Below are positions 1 to 12,330 of a stretch of DNA of 64,000 bases, in pieces; position 1 is the stretch's first letter; each line of letters begins with the position of its first letter. This DNA is from Allantophomopsis cytisporea (lineage: Eukaryota; Ascomycota; Leotiomycetes; Phacidiales; Phacidiaceae): assembly GCA_024752435.1 (NCBI GenBank), contig CP103034.1, forward strand, positions 1,054,001 to 1,118,000, given 5' to 3'. A model generated the notes under the pieces. It saw only the letters and a list, made by a program, of their open reading frames with translations. It searched no databases and was not told the DNA's origin. Position numbers and translations under genes: made by a program.

Positions 1-480
1 AACACATGGACCTGAAATCCAGAATGATTAAACGTCGCAAATATGGCCACCGACCATAGCAAATTATTAGAGGTTTTTGTTTTGGTGATTGACAAGCCAA
101 GATCTTTGGAGGTTTCATGTTTTCGAATTTGGGTCGGAGAAGACTAATAACGACTCGACCAAGACATGACCAGCGTGTCAAAGTGTAGAGTGTTCGAAGT
201 CAAGCAGACAGAAAATCGAAGACGACATGACCAGTAGTAAGATCCAGTGCCAAATAGTATAAGAGGGCGATTCTCGACAAGAAGAAAGAAGGTGAAAGGT
301 AGAAGTCAAAACCGAATTGTGTAGATATAGCGACCAAGCACCAGAAGAAAGAAGGTAGAAGGTAGAAGTTTGCGGAGCTAGAGGCCGAACGCACAATGTA
401 TGGAAAAAAGAGGTGATTGTATGACGGACAGCTGCAAAAGCTGTTATCGAGTATTTTGCGATATGCGTGAATCGGCGCGT
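1..480. other. Intergenic, downstream of the first gene
   Basis: No gene is supported here. Two overlapping minus-strand open frames are short, lack domain features and look like chance. The stretch holds the 3' flank of the Ser-rich membrane protein that ends at 481. A purine-rich run with repeated GAAGAAAGAAGGT-like words lies at about 280-370. Confidence 0.6.
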
Positions 481-3400
481 TTACTTGTAATGAGTGGCGA
501 GATACCAGACGAGGGCGACAAGTCCAATAGTTAGGATCGAAGCTGTAGCACATCCCAAACCAAGTGCAATTCGCTTTTGCTTCGCACCGAGTTGCTCGAT
601 TTCACCATGAGTGATTTGGCGAATGAGAGGGTCAAAGGCGCCAAACCAGTACAAGATCCAGAAGGGACCTGGAACGATGACACAAAGGACAAGGAAGAGC
701 CAGGAAAGATTGTTCTGACGACGGAGCAAATTGGGGTCTTCGATAATGTGCGAGCGTCCTGTTGGAAGAAGAGGTGGTTGTATATCGAGGATGAGTGAAC
801 CTTGTTCCTGTGCTTCACGGCGCCTATTGTTTGTTCGAATGATTGCCATCTGTACAGCAGTGTATTGATCCGACCACATTGGATCTCTGAATTGGAAGCC
901 CGACATATTTCTGGAAGGAGTGTTGTTTGACTGGCTGTTGTTTGATGTATGGTTCTGTGGTGAATTATTATTCGGTACACTGAGTTGTTGTGTTGTGGTT
1001 GATGGATAGTGTCCGTTAAGTCCTGGTAAGATTGGGATGCGTGGCCAAGGTCTAAGGGTCACAGGATGTACGTTAGATCCAGGGCAAGGTCTGTGGGATT
1101 TGCCAGGAATTGTTGCGTCTGTACCTGACCTAATGAGTTGCTCGGTGGAATGATTTGCCTGACGTTCACTTGCACGAAGTCTACGATAGAAGAATGCTCC
1201 AGGCTGACGTCTGATTGGTTGAGCCCGACCTATCGCACCAGGTCCCCGAGAGTCGTGCCTTAGATGAGCAGGTCGCGGAGTGCTGAGAGCTACCATAGGG
1301 AACGACTCATCAGCTTCATTCGCCACGTTCTGGACGTATTGATAGGAATTCAGTGTGCTATTTGAGTCTCCACCAGTGATGTGGACCAAACGATGTGGGT
1401 TTCTTGGTGGATTCGAAGGTGCTGCTACATATCTACTAGAGTTCAAGGAGCTGTTCGAGCCTTCTCCAGTGTAGTGAGTTCCGCGACGAGGATTTCTTTG
1501 TGGGATTGGCGGTGGTAATGAGTCTCTTGGCAATACAACATCAAGTGATTCCTCTTCTTCAACTTCCTCATCGGCTCTATCCCACATATTCGAGCTAGAT
1601 CCCGGGTCATAATCTGTCAAAACTTGTGACTCGGTTACAAAGTTAGTTGACGTAAGGCCGCGAGAATTGGAGGTAGAGCTGTTGGTGTACGGGTCTCTAC
1701 CGAAATCCAGGATCGCTCCACGGGTTGCACCCGTGTTGACGGTCAATTGCTCAGGTGGCGTGGAGTTGAATGGATTTGATGTATTGGCAATCTCCTGTAG
1801 CTCGATCGAGTCTGTGAATGCATTTGGCGGTGGACGCCAAGTTTGTGGACCTGAATTTGACGCATTCACTGACCCTACTTTGAACCGCGTATATTGCGGA
1901 ATCAGAAAATTTTGGTCCATAATACCTTGAACTTGTCGAGACGCATATTTATGGTCATAGCTTTGCACCCCTGGGTGCTGTATAACTGCCTCATAAGATG
2001 GAAACCCTGCAGCTTGATGCGACAGGTAATCAACTTCTTCAACAGTAGCCTCCATGTCCGAAGTATTAGCCAAGCTGCTCCCAGCTTGATGGTATGGGTT
2101 ATTGGAATAGTTCTTTGAGTTATAATGGCTCATTGAAACAGTATCGGCTACGGTCTCCCATTCGTTCTCGTTGGTCTCAAGGCGGCCTTCCTCTTGGTTG
2201 TTATAGTGGTCCATCTCCTCATCCAATGAGGAGTTCTGATAGGTGCTCTGGATGATTGGAACCCGAACCTCGTTTAGGTCCTCTGATGCAATCCATGACG
2301 AATCGATTTGTTGCTGGTCATAGAAGGTTTGAGTGTGTCGTGGAACAGCTTCCGAAGCTGGCTCATGCTGCTCGTTCAGGAAATTCAAGAGGTTGTTGGA
2401 ATCACTCGAGCTCTGGAAACCACCATCATCTCTGAATTCTGGATTAGCAGGACCACTTGGGCCTGACTGATAAGAAGAAGAGACTATTGAATCCCTTGAG
2501 TGTGTTTGAGCAGTTAATTGGCTTGGACCGCTATTCGAGACTTGCTGGTGCAGTCTATCACTGACTTCACGGTCACTAAGAATTGGCTGCAATCTCACAT
2601 CGCCCATCGAGATATCTCCATCTGAATTACCATGCCCAAATACTTGTCTGCCTAGTAGAGAGAAGCGATTCAAGGGAGATTGTAAGGATGCTACATCGTT
2701 AACAGACAACCTTGAAACCCTGCTAGCTACCGGAAACGGGTTTGGAGAGGGCTGCTGTCCCATTGACAGTAGGTTTCTTGTCTCTCCGTAAGAATCCGAT
2801 GTAAATTCTGAGCTTGCTGGGAGCCGCTGAGTCTGTACCGCACGGTCGACACGAGGAAGTGTTGGCAGCGATACATCAGGAGCATGGCCCGGTTGCTGCG
2901 TTCTTCTTTCACCATAGGCTTGATAATAGAAAGGATCCACATCTTCTGCGTATTCTTCATCAGACTCCTCTTCTTCACTCAGTGAATCATGTCGAAACTG
3001 GCTCATCATCTCTTGGAGAGTTACTTGAGAAGATGTCGTTGGAGGTTGGCGAATGACGTCTCGGTACTGCTCCTCCAAGTCAAAAGGATTCGAATCTGGT
3101 CGCAACCCAATTCGGCGCAACTGGTTGAGGTCCGGATCTTCCGAACCGATTATGGATTCTTCATCTTTGATTTGAGGCTTCCTGCGACGAGAGAGCGCTC
3201 GGCTCAAAACCCTCATGGTCAGTTTCCGAATTGCCCTAGGTTGAGCGGGTGTATCTTGTCCAAGGTCTATTTGAGGTGGTCTAGTCGAGGAGAAGTCTTT
3301 TTTGGAGACTTCATTAAGTTCAATGTCCTCCATTTCATCGAGCCCAGCCATTGGGGGAGCTGATCGACGCGAAGTAATTGTCGAGTGGGCTGTCTCGTAG

Positions 3401-3552
3401 TTATGAAAGACGGGTCTCAGTGGCAGGATGTTTTTCGCAGTACCACTTTCTGAGTCTATACGACTCATACGAGAGTTCTCATCAGGGGTTTGGCTACTTA
3501 CACAGGCCTCTGATAGAAATGGACGTGCTGGAGTAGTGTTATCAGTATCCAT
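481..3552 (-). CDS. Large Ser-rich protein with C-terminal membrane segments, function unknown
   Basis: A single open frame encodes about 1023 residues. The frame opens upstream at 3621, but I chose the Met at 3552 because the protein from there (MDTDNTTPARPF...) looks like a natural N-terminus. Most of the chain is disordered, rich in Ser, Asn, Gln, Pro and Arg, with acidic patches such as the SEEEESDEEYAED run. The last 75 residues hold two hydrophobic segments (around LFLVLCVIVPGPFWILYWFGA and ILTIGLVALVWYLA) separated by a charged loop, so the protein is probably tail-anchored with a long cytosolic domain. This layout recalls the uncharacterised fungal Ser-rich membrane proteins typified by fission yeast SPAC/SPBC hypotheticals. 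No catalytic motif is visible. The reading frame is certain; function is unknown. Confidence 0.8.
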   Translation of the reverse strand: MDTDNTTPARPFLSEACVSSQTPDENSRMSRIDSESGTAKNILPLRPVFHNYETAHSTITSRRSAPPMAGLDEMEDIELNEVSKKDFSSTRPPQIDLGQDTPAQPRAIRKLTMRVLSRALSRRRKPQIKDEESIIGSEDPDLNQLRRIGLRPDSNPFDLEEQYRDVIRQPPTTSSQVTLQEMMSQFRHDSLSEEEESDEEYAEDVDPFYYQAYGERRTQQPGHAPDVSLPTLPRVDRAVQTQRLPASSEFTSDSYGETRNLLSMGQQPSPNPFPVASRVSRLSVNDVASLQSPLNRFSLLGRQVFGHGNSDGDISMGDVRLQPILSDREVSDRLHQQVSNSGPSQLTAQTHSRDSIVSSSYQSGPSGPANPEFRDDGGFQSSSDSNNLLNFLNEQHEPASEAVPRHTQTFYDQQQIDSSWIASEDLNEVRVPIIQSTYQNSSLDEEMDHYNNQEEGRLETNENEWETVADTVSMSHYNSKNYSNNPYHQAGSSLANTSDMEATVEEVDYLSHQAAGFPSYEAVIQHPGVQSYDHKYASRQVQGIMDQNFLIPQYTRFKVGSVNASNSGPQTWRPPPNAFTDSIELQEIANTSNPFNSTPPEQLTVNTGATRGAILDFGRDPYTNSSTSNSRGLTSTNFVTESQVLTDYDPGSSSNMWDRADEEVEEEESLDVVLPRDSLPPPIPQRNPRRGTHYTGEGSNSSLNSSRYVAAPSNPPRNPHRLVHITGGDSNSTLNSYQYVQNVANEADESFPMVALSTPRPAHLRHDSRGPGAIGRAQPIRRQPGAFFYRRLRASERQANHSTEQLIRSGTDATIPGKSHRPCPGSNVHPVTLRPWPRIPILPGLNGHYPSTTTQQLSVPNNNSPQNHTSNNSQSNNTPSRNMSGFQFRDPMWSDQYTAVQMAIIRTNNRRREAQEQGSLILDIQPPLLPTGRSHIIEDPNLLRRQNNLSWLFLVLCVIVPGPFWILYWFGAFDPLIRQITHGEIEQLGAKQKRIALGLGCATASILTIGLVALVWYLATHYK

Positions 3553-5658
3553 TGTACATGACTTCTTTTTTGAGCCTCTGATGTCCGAGTCCGAGAGGTT
3601 CGTAATTCTCTTGATCAACAATCTATGAGACTAACGATGGCCTCGAAACTATGTTTAAGTAAGCTCAATCTTTCTTCCGTGCATCACGGGCAATCGTGCG
3701 GACTCAGAAGTTTGTACACATACCCTCCAATGACAGTCATCAAAGTATGACAACCACAAGACTGTTTTGACTCTCTTCAAACCCTCAGTGAAGAATGCAA
3801 CTGATCAAATCGAGATTTGAATTTACAGGGCTTGGGGTCTAAGTATCAGTTCCGGACTATTACTTGGAGTTTTAGTATTGTTTTTGAGCAAAAAAAGACT
3901 AACGAACTTACATAGTTCTTATAAACTCTCGACGATGAAGAGTATATAATCCAAAGCCAAGATGGATATCTTGTGTTTCGGTGTTGATAGACGAATCGAA
4001 GAGAGTGACTTGCATATGATCGAAATGATCACGGTACAGTCAAGCGTTGTTGAAGCTTTTGTGGCCCTTTGATGATAAACACGAGTAGATACCCTAAAGT
4101 CAACACGAACTATCTTTAGAGGAGTGGCCTGTGAAACCAAAGAGACGTGAAGATAAACGTGCGATTTGTGTATGGTCGAGATGATTGTAGTATGATCTAT
4201 CGATTGCTTGATACCTTCGTGTAAATCGTTGATGGCTCACGAGTAGTTATCCCAAAGAGAATGATACCGGATACCTGGCCTTGAGCGATGTGTGAAAGTT
4301 AAAGGCAAACGGATTGAAAGGCGAAGGTAATAGTAGGGCAATCAAGCTTGACTGGCAGTCCAAGGAAACGAGTATAGGGGGCTCAGGCCACCTAGAGACG
4401 CGTTCAAGACCGCGATTGAGATGAAAGTGACGATATTGAGAAGAACCTGGGACTGATCTGAAGGAATATCACAAGGAAGGTAAGGCAGATAACTGGTGTG
4501 GGTTGACCAGAGACCTTGTTTTGAATGTAAGTCGGAAAGTGACGGACTTGAACTTAGAAAGTAATATTCGGCTATCAAAAAGGCAGTCGCAACAGCTTCA
4601 AGTAGTTTACTAAAGACGCTAGTGAGTTGGAGACCCCAATGGCAAGCACACCTTGTTCATCTGCTGGCCTTCTCAAATACTTGTTCTGTTATACCTGTGA
4701 AAGCCCAATAAATCGCATTACAGAAGAGTCTCCATGTGTACTCAAATTCAATTTGAATGACAGTAGGTCTCTCCCTAACCCTTGACCCTTTGTGTAGACA
4801 ACTAACAAAGTGTACGCATTCAGCTTACTCGCCCTCGACCGCTATCGAATAATAGCTGCGTAGCTTATAAGTAACGAGTACAAGCTATGCGGCTGGAAAT
4901 GGCTTTGACAACTTGTCATCGACAGCACCATGATGCACGTAGGCACTCTCCTCCACCTTCTAGCTTGAACTCCGTACAGTGAGAGAAGGAGCTTACTGCT
5001 TGACTGTGGCCGAGTGCTCAATCTAGTTCCTTCCGACCGAAAAAAGGGCACATCCTGAAATGCAAGAAGAGCACAACAGATGAATAAAAGACTTTTAAAC
5101 ATGGCTGACACTCTAACAGTACAAAGATGAACAGCTTCGAGATGGAATGATCTGTGAAACGATTTGTGCCATAGCTTGCCCTGACACTGCCGCCGTCATG
5201 GCAACTATTTCTCAACGCACGAAAACAAGCTTCTCGGAAAACTGATTCATGAAGATTATGAAATAAGAGGCCAATAGCCAAACAGTACTTATACCTATAT
5301 CTTACCATATACTATGAGGCATAGTATTTCAGAACTTAAGCTTCACAAATAGGAACATACCGTATCGACTTCAACTCAGCATCACACAAAGTCCTGATCC
5401 ATATGATATTCATTTAAAGCTCAAGCCTTGAGGGGTTCTGATTCCTACTTGAGCAAGACGGACAAGAGGTGAGGTTAACAGAACGAAATGGAAAAAGGGG
5501 GTATCACGTGATCTATGCATATCCCTGTGGCCTCTGAGATCATGAGTGCCTTATGGACTAAGGTATCCGGTATCGCTGAGTTGTCAAGGGACTTTATCGA
5601 TTGGAAATCTGTAAGTTGGTAATCGGAATGATTACGATACACAGAAGTCGATATTAAA
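3553..5658. other. Shared upstream region between two divergent genes
   Basis: About 2.1 kb separates the divergent Ser-rich membrane protein (-) and the F-box/WD40-like gene (+). The minus-strand open frames at 3919-5308 are short, overlap one another in different frames and have no recognisable domain. I read the stretch as two promoters with leaders and saw no repeat or RNA gene. Confidence 0.5.
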
Positions 5659-7676
5659 ATGCAGAATCTCGCCTCACTGCCGTCGGAATTGATCCTGTAT
5701 ATAACGACATGTAAATGGCCCTCTGTCGAATCAAGAGCCATATCTGACAAAGGCCAATAGTCTTCGAAGATCCACTCGATATCGTCAAGCTTCAGCATGT
5801 CTGTCGTCGGTTCTTGTCAATCACCCGTGATGATAAAATGTGGAGGTCGCAATGCTTCGAGCATTCTTCCTTTCTTGAGAAGCTGAGGCGACAACGAGAG
5901 ATGCTGGCCGTCGAGCCTCCAGAAGATGTTCGACTTCGAGAAATGCAAAGAGTGCTGGCTGAAGGCAATGGCCTTAATGGTCAAAGTCGAAATGGCAGAT
6001 TGGCTTTTGATACCCAAGATCTGAAAGCAAAATCCAACGAAAAGATACGCATCCTCGCAAACTGGGATCCCTCATATCCGAACGAAAACGTTTCCTGGTA
6101 CGAAGAATATATCCATCGACATGCTCCCATCTCCGTGAGTTGGCTGCAGCAACCTAAGAATCGTGAGAGTGCGAGTCACGAAGCGCTTGAGGTTAGGGGA
6201 ATGGCACTGTACAACCCACCTGAGGATCCAGAGCGAACACTTGTAGTCTCGCCTTTAGATGATGGTAGTATATGTTTGTGGGATCTGACTGGAACGTCTG
6301 GCCAAAAAGGGAGAATCGTTGCACGCAGTAGGTCCGGATTGTTGTCAGTTAGGGGGGACATGTCTTTGGGGCCAAGGTCGAAGATGGTCAGTACAGGTGT
6401 TGTGGAGTGTATAAGCGTCGACAGCCAACAGAGGACTGCCTATGTGGCCATACAATCAAGCTTGATTGAGGTTGATTTGACTACACTCCAGGTTATCACA
6501 GACGAAACGTTCCCATGGTCTATTACAGCTCTTTCCTATGCTAAGCACCCTACCCCGATTACTGTTGGTACCAATTCTGCATTACATCTGCATGATTCCC
6601 GTGCCCATACTCCTTCATCCAACAATCAAACGGACGATATTACATTGGATGCACACAGTACACCTCTTGAATCCCCAAGAAGCAGGAGCTTTCGTAGTAT
6701 ATTCAATCCTGAGCCAAGCCCAACTTATGCCACTCTATATCAGCCAACACCTTTATCAATATTAGTGAGTTCTTAACTATTGTTAAATTGGATTCTTTGC
6801 TGATGTTCAAAGCACATGCCAAGCTCCGAGGATGAGTGGGATGGCAACGGTGACATCTATGTAGCAGGGCGCTTTCCAAGTATACTCAATTACGATAGGA
6901 GAAACTTTCCAAAACTCAGAGGAACCATTCATTCGGGTGCACGCCTTTGTAGCTTAACTTCATTGCCATATGCCTTCACGTCGATGGAGACCGATTTGAT
7001 GAGACGGTGCGAGTTATCAGTTGAGCAAGTGCAAGCTGCAAAAGAACTTCCGGGCAGAATGATTATAGCGGGTGGAGAGTATAACAGCAAAGGCTCCTTA
7101 GAAATGTACGGCCTGTCATCGTTGCCGCACCTAACAAACAACTCATCGGACGCATCAGCTGGCCACCTCCAAAACTCTACGCTCAAGAATAGACAAACTT
7201 CATCCAGCTCGAAGATCTTGTCTGTGTCAAATCACGGTACAAGGATCGTTTTCTCTGATGGGAGTGGGAGTCTCAAGTGGATGGAGAGAGACGGGTGTAC
7301 AGAAGTGCGACGATGGAACCTCAGCCATGGCGAGAATGCTGGGCCGAGAGGAATATTTGGAACCCTTGGAGATTCTTATATGGATTCTGCATCTGGTGAT
7401 ATTGTGCGGAAGATATTACATACGAATACAGGGCAAACCAAAGCCCCAAATCAAGATGATTTAGTGCTCTGGACGGGCGATAAGCTGGGCCTCCTGAGTT
7501 TCTCTGGCAAGCCGGGATTTACAGCAGAGACATTTGAAGAAAAGGCGAAAACGGCGCAGGACGCCCATCGTGAGCGAGAAGAGAGAGTCTATGGGGAAAC
7601 TATGAGGAGAGCATTAGAGAGACAAGCTGATGAGGTACGATACATGACCGGGCTGGGCTTGGGAAGTACAGGATGA
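5659..7676 (+). CDS. F-box protein with WD40-like repeats
   Basis: The three-exon model is 5659-5710, 5761-6764 and 6813-7676 (639 residues). Intron 1 (5711-5760) starts GTAAAT and ends AATAG; intron 2 (6765-6812) starts GTGAGT and ends CAAAG; phases agree at both joins. The first exon encodes MQNLASLPSELILYITT and joins to FFEDPLDIVKLQHVCRRF, giving a textbook F-box at residues 5-50 (LPxEL start, CRRF, then W at the end). The middle and C-terminal parts hold degenerate beta-propeller-like strands such as DDGSICLWDL and VVECISVDSQQRTAYVA. F-box proteins bind Skp1 and bring substrates to SCF ubiquitin ligases, with the propeller as the usual substrate reader; that role is inferred. A charged helix (EEKAKTAQDAHREREERV) near the C-terminus may be a coiled coil. 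Confidence 0.82.
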
Positions 7677-8982
7677 ATTGGATTGGATTTCAACGAATAA
7701 TGAACATATATCACCATAACTACATCGTCGCCCCAGAAATAATAATAAATTACCTTTCCCTTTGATTTCTTTCTCGTTCTGTGTGTGCACCCGTACTATG
7801 ATACGTTGTATGCATGCTGATCAGCGGTCAGCCCAAGTACTCGGGCACAACCCCACAACTTGGGCATATGAGGGATCATCTTCATAGTTGTTGTTTCAGT
7901 CCTTGCATATGTTCTCGTTCGAGGCGAAGAGTACTGTCACTGTGGAATACAACACCATTGAATGAACAATTGAGAAGGCATGAGAGGGTCAGGGACCCTT
8001 CCCCCTTCTCCCCTCCTTATAACTATTTATTAGTCCGTAAGACGAAAATGATCTTCTGTACTTCAGGAAAGATAGCCATTCCCAAGGTATACAGGCAGTT
8101 TTAATTGAGGTTATCGCGCATCCTCACTCATGAAGATTGTCGCCGAGGGGCGAGGAATGTGACCCAATGAAAGGGCTAAGGCGAGAGCGTCTCCCAAGCG
8201 ACACCGCTTCCAGTCACAACTCAGAGGAATGCAGTGCTACCAATAACGAATGCAGCTGTTGATCCATAATACATTGGATCTGCAGCAGCTCAAGGAACTG
8301 TTAGTGGTCTGTCATCGTATCACGATGCTTCATATGCGCAATGCGTGTCAGCCAGGCGCATGTCCCTAAGGTCCTATGTATTCTGTAGCGTGGCGATACT
8401 GGACGTGGCCGTTTAGAGACCATACACCTCAGATACCCACAGCGCTAAGATCGTTCAAAAGACCCGCTGTGCCCGCAAAGTGCACTCAATTCAAGCCAGG
8501 GTCCCTGCGAATCTGTGCTCCAAGTATCCTCACGCTTTCGCTGCTTGTTGTGCTTGCTGACTTGCTGGCCGCCTCGAAAATACTATCGCAGTACCACTTG
8601 GTACTTCCGTTCTCTCATACTACTACTACTACTACTACTACTACTTACTACTTCTACACATGCTCAGTTACTCCATACAAGTTTCGTTTTCGATTCTCCC
8701 CACTCAACGTTCAACATTCTCTTCCCAGCTTCCACGGCTTCGATTCTGTGGCTTGTGTCGGTAATCAACCAGCCTCACTTTTTCCTACAAGCAATGAAGC
8801 AATCTTAATATCTCTCTCTTTCAAAATCTTCCTTTCTCTTGCTTGCATTCTCAATCCGTTTACTTGCTGCTTTACTTTTGCTTCTCGTATTGTCTCTCCT
8901 TCCTACCCTTAACTCTTCTGCTCTTTATTTTCTACTTCCTGCTGCTTGCTCCTGAAGCCCTTCATCATTCTTTGTTCATACA
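7677..8982. other. Intergenic and long pyrimidine-rich leader of the SprT-like gene
   Basis: The first half is the 3' flank of the F-box/WD40-like gene and has AATAA-type runs near 7737-7750 that could serve polyadenylation. From about 8500 to 8980 the plus strand becomes strongly CT-rich, typical of ascomycete promoters and 5' leaders, and it holds a TAC microsatellite. Open frames at 8376-9163 come from this compositional bias. Confidence 0.5.
8618..8645. repeat. TAC/CTA trinucleotide microsatellite
   Basis: About nine uninterrupted TAC units lie in the CT-rich leader region upstream of the SprT-like gene, followed by a degenerate continuation (TTACTACTTCTAC). Confidence 0.9.
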
Positions 8983-10044
8983 ATGTCTTATGGCACGTTC
9001 GGGGGCCGTAATCCCGAACATGGAGAAGCTCAACCATTCCTTATCCTACGGAAGGTACACCACAATACAAGAGATCGTCTCAACTCATTACGACCGCAGA
9101 TATCCCGAAGCGCATCAGGACCTCCTCAAATTTCCCGACGAGTACCCCAAAAGAGACCTTTAGAAGATGGGGGATGGGGAACTCCTGTTAGCCGGAGGGC
9201 GAGGTTCATTGATCAAACAACCCCAGCACCCACCGCCTCGCCCAAATTTCCGGCCCAGAATTCGAGGCTGGTGATCCCCCCTGATCTTAGTATCCCGATG
9301 GCACGCCATGGTTCTTCGGAGTCTGTGCTCTCGGAACTTTTGGAATTATCGGCTGACGATAACATCATCACGGATCTCAACGCATCACAACTTATGCTCC
9401 GGAATTTCAAACGTCGCCAGCGAAACAGCATACCGGAGCGGCTACTCCTTCAGATTTTGAATGCTCGAGTGAAGCTCGACGATGAGGCTCTGGATATGAT
9501 AAGTCGGTGTGCGGACAGCATGTTCTTTGGTGGGAAATTAGATGGTCGCATGACTTGGGACTGGTCCCGGCCGGACCAGACTCGATTCAAGAACGAAGTT
9601 GTGGGTACGACTGGCCTTCGAGTCGCCAGAAATGGCGGGTTTGAGACAAGAATAATTCTCTCGGAACCATTGCTCACGAATATGAATTACGACAAGAACC
9701 TGCTGTTATCGACGTTTCTCCACGAGCTCATTCATTGTTATCTATTTATATGCTGCGGATTCGAGGCGAAGAAGTGTGGTGGCCACACCGAGGGCTTCCG
9801 GAAGATCGCCAAGGTCATTGATCAGTGGGCGAGTACGGAGGGAGGAATTGCCCTAAAACTTTGTGATATGAACGCGAATCTCAACGAGTATCGTGTCCTG
9901 GGTGTGCCTAAATACGTTGGCCCCTCTCAACAGAGGAATGCCGTTTGCTGTGGAGAATCCTTCCACATTATACGCGAAGCGATGATCGTTGAGGACGATG
10001 GTGACCGTAAGGCGTGGTATATACCCCCCAATGGTGGGTTTTAG
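8983..10044 (+). CDS. SprT-like zinc metalloprotease domain protein
   Basis: A single exon encodes 353 residues. The C-terminal half matches the SprT-like fold: a zincin HELIH motif at residues 247-251 supplies two zinc ligands and the catalytic Glu, and a third candidate ligand, His268, sits in the following GGHTEGFRKIA segment. The N-terminal 110 residues are basic and disordered. SprT family members (Spartan/SPRTN, Wss1-like) cut proteins crosslinked to DNA. Here the family is seen, but the substrate is inferred. I see no C-terminal zinc finger or SHP box like those of SPRTN, so it may be a distinct fungal branch. The start at 8983 follows a CT-rich leader. It is convergent with CHK1, with about 590 bp between their stop codons. 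Confidence 0.85.
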   Translation: MSYGTFGGRNPEHGEAQPFLILRKVHHNTRDRLNSLRPQISRSASGPPQISRRVPQKRPLEDGGWGTPVSRRARFIDQTTPAPTASPKFPAQNSRLVIPPDLSIPMARHGSSESVLSELLELSADDNIITDLNASQLMLRNFKRRQRNSIPERLLLQILNARVKLDDEALDMISRCADSMFFGGKLDGRMTWDWSRPDQTRFKNEVVGTTGLRVARNGGFETRIILSEPLLTNMNYDKNLLLSTFLHELIHCYLFICCGFEAKKCGGHTEGFRKIAKVIDQWASTEGGIALKLCDMNANLNEYRVLGVPKYVGPSQQRNAVCCGESFHIIREAMIVEDDGDRKAWYIPPNGGF

Positions 10045-10631
10045 AGTGTACATAATCTTCTTATTGTTCTTTGGGCGATTAGCATAGCATCCTGGTGGAG
10101 TTTTGTAATTTCTGGCATTCTTTTATGAAGGTTCCGGATTCATATTTAGCGATCATGCCATTTTCAGATTATTGTGCATAAGTCAATCAATATCACATCT
10201 TCTATTAGTTTTCTATAAGATGGTAAGAGTTTTATATGATGCACTTCTATTGTCTTGGTTACCCAGAGCTTCATGATACTCGCAATTTCTTTCTGAGACG
10301 AGTATGATCGCAATTCTGTTCTTGCGATGACATGGTTTGCAACAAGCACCAGAGTCCTGCAACAAGTCCAGGGACTTCCAGGTGTCTTGGGAAATGGCTT
10401 GAAATGGTTTTATGGGAATTTAAAGGGTCACCCCTGGTTGCGAGAGTCATCTACCTTTGACCAGCGAAGCCATGGATTAGAATGAACAAATAAGAATTCA
10501 CCAAGAGACAACATCTCGTGATGGTCCAGTAAATGAGAGAAACATTACATTCGTACATACATAAGCTGACAATCAGACTGTTCCTGAAACCTCTAAGCCC
10601 ACATCTAATTTGAATCCACAAACTCCTACGC
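10045..10631. other. Convergent 3' flanks of the SprT-like gene and CHK1
   Basis: AT-rich sequence lies between two converging stop codons. No open frame with domain content, RNA gene or repeat is visible. Confidence 0.6.
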
Positions 10632-12330
10632 TTAGCATTGCGGCACGAAAACTCCATCTTTGCAGAGCACGACGATCTTCTTGAAGAAGCGCCTCCATTC
10701 GAGAGGGTCTCCTTTCGTCTTGACAAATCTGATCTCTAGCAGTTCCCCATCATCCATAATATACTTCTCCACAACGATATCACCAGTCAGTCCACAGTTC
10801 CTGCCATCTATTGTCTTTACCTTGATCCAAGCTGCGTAGTCCCTGTCACTGCCATCTGATGGTACTGTGGGTATTGGAACATTCAGCTGGTGGAGTGCAG
10901 AATTGAGCATGGAGAGGAGGAGAGGAAGAGCAAGGTGCGAGAAGAAGCGGGTGAGGGAGTAGGATGGCACTATATCTCGGAAACGACGTGCATGTTGGGT
11001 GAGAGAAATAGGAACTTGAGGGGTTGGATTGAATTGTGACATGGACGGTTCTTCGGCCAAAGCATAGAAAGGTTGGCTTGGACCATTAGTGAGTGTCAAT
11101 CCACTATCATTTGCGGAGGTAGGTTGACTTGAGCTGTGAGTTGCATTTGGGGTGAGCCTCGGGGGTCTCTCCCAATCGAACAGCACATCATTGATAGGTG
11201 CTTCCGGCTGCGAAGTTGCAAACTTCACAGCCCATGGGTCAAGCTTATCAATATCCATCTTATCCTGAGAAGCAGTGATACTGCGTTGAGAGGCTGTAGG
11301 TTGCTGACTAAAATCTATGTGGAGATTCTCAAGCATCTTCGTAGCGAGGTGCAAGGGATCAGACATTTTTCCGTCAGAGGTAAGCAAAGGATTCTTGCGT
11401 GTGTACCAAGGATGCTGCCGGATTCGGTCAAAGGTGAATCTTTTGGAAGCATCTATGCACATCATTCCCCGCAGTAGTGATAATGCAGTTGGTGGCAGCT
11501 TTTGCCATAGTTCATCGGTACTCTTGCCGCTTGCGCGGCAGTACTCCTCAAATTCCCAGCTATTGGAGGTGGGCTCATCCCATGGTGTGTTGCCGACCAA
11601 TAGCACGAAGAGTACAACTCCACAAGACCAAATGTCTACCATATCAGCCGCATATCCACTCCCTTTCGGTGCCCGTCGTGTTTCTGATCCTTGTAAACAC
11701 GTTATGACTTCTGGAGCAATATATGGTGGACTTCCGCACATGGTAGTGCTCAGTTTTCTCTTTCCTCTGTACTCAAACAATGTCGCCAGACCGAAGTCTG
11801 CGATCTTCAAGTTTCCACTTTCAGACAACAGAATGTTTTCTGGTTTCAGATCTCGATGTCCTATTCCCTTCGAGTGCATATAGCTTACTCCACTCACCAA
11901 TTGGCTGAAGTAGAAATGTGCAATATCCTCACTTACTCCTACATCTGCCTCAATTTTATCGAAGAGATCGCCACCTTCCGCAAATTCCATAGCAATCCAT
12001 TTCCAGGTATCGTCTTCGCCAGTCGCAAACCATTCGATGATATTCGCATGTTGACCTATGTGAGAATGTAGCGATACCTCCATGGCAATCTGTTTTGCTG
12101 ATATTCGGCCATGTTTGACGGCATAAGCCTTGTGGATGAATTTTACAGCGAATACAGGAGTTGTGTCTGTTGGTGGAATGGCTTTCTTGATCCTGGTAAC
12201 ATTCAGCATATGAACTTAGAAGAGGCTTCATGAATGTAACTTACGAAGCATATGCTCCTCTGCCAATGGTCTTGGATATTATGCGAAATGGCAGATCGTG
12301 AGGTAAAGGATCTAATTGAGACTGCATCAT
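10632..12330 (-). CDS. CHK1: DNA-damage checkpoint serine/threonine kinase Chk1
   Basis: Exon 1 is 12330-12245 and exon 2 is 12192-10632, giving 548 residues. The intron (12244-12193) starts GTAAGT and ends ACCAG. The join restores the glycine loop IGRGAYASIKKAIP, split at the Ser codon. Kinase landmarks are AVK (Lys46), HRDLKPEN (Asp143), DFG (Asp161) and the activation segment CGSPPYIAPEV, all in the CAMK-like order of Chk1. The long C-terminal part ends in a KA1-like regulatory region (VKTIDGRNCGLTGDIVVEKY). Length fits fungal Chk1 (about 520-560). Chk1 is activated by ATR/Mec1-type kinases and blocks mitotic entry after DNA damage. Two Met codons stand in tandem at the start; I took the upstream one. 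A likely 5'-leader intron lies further upstream. Head-to-head with the UBE2C-type gene. Confidence 0.95.

Noticed and set aside
4342..5308. Minus-strand open frames of 78-96 codons between the first two genes
   Set aside because: Short, mutually overlapping in different frames, without domain or consistent splice sites.
8376..9163. Open frames of 97-178 codons upstream of the SprT-like gene
   Set aside because: They arise from the CT-rich leader and overlap the real start in another frame.
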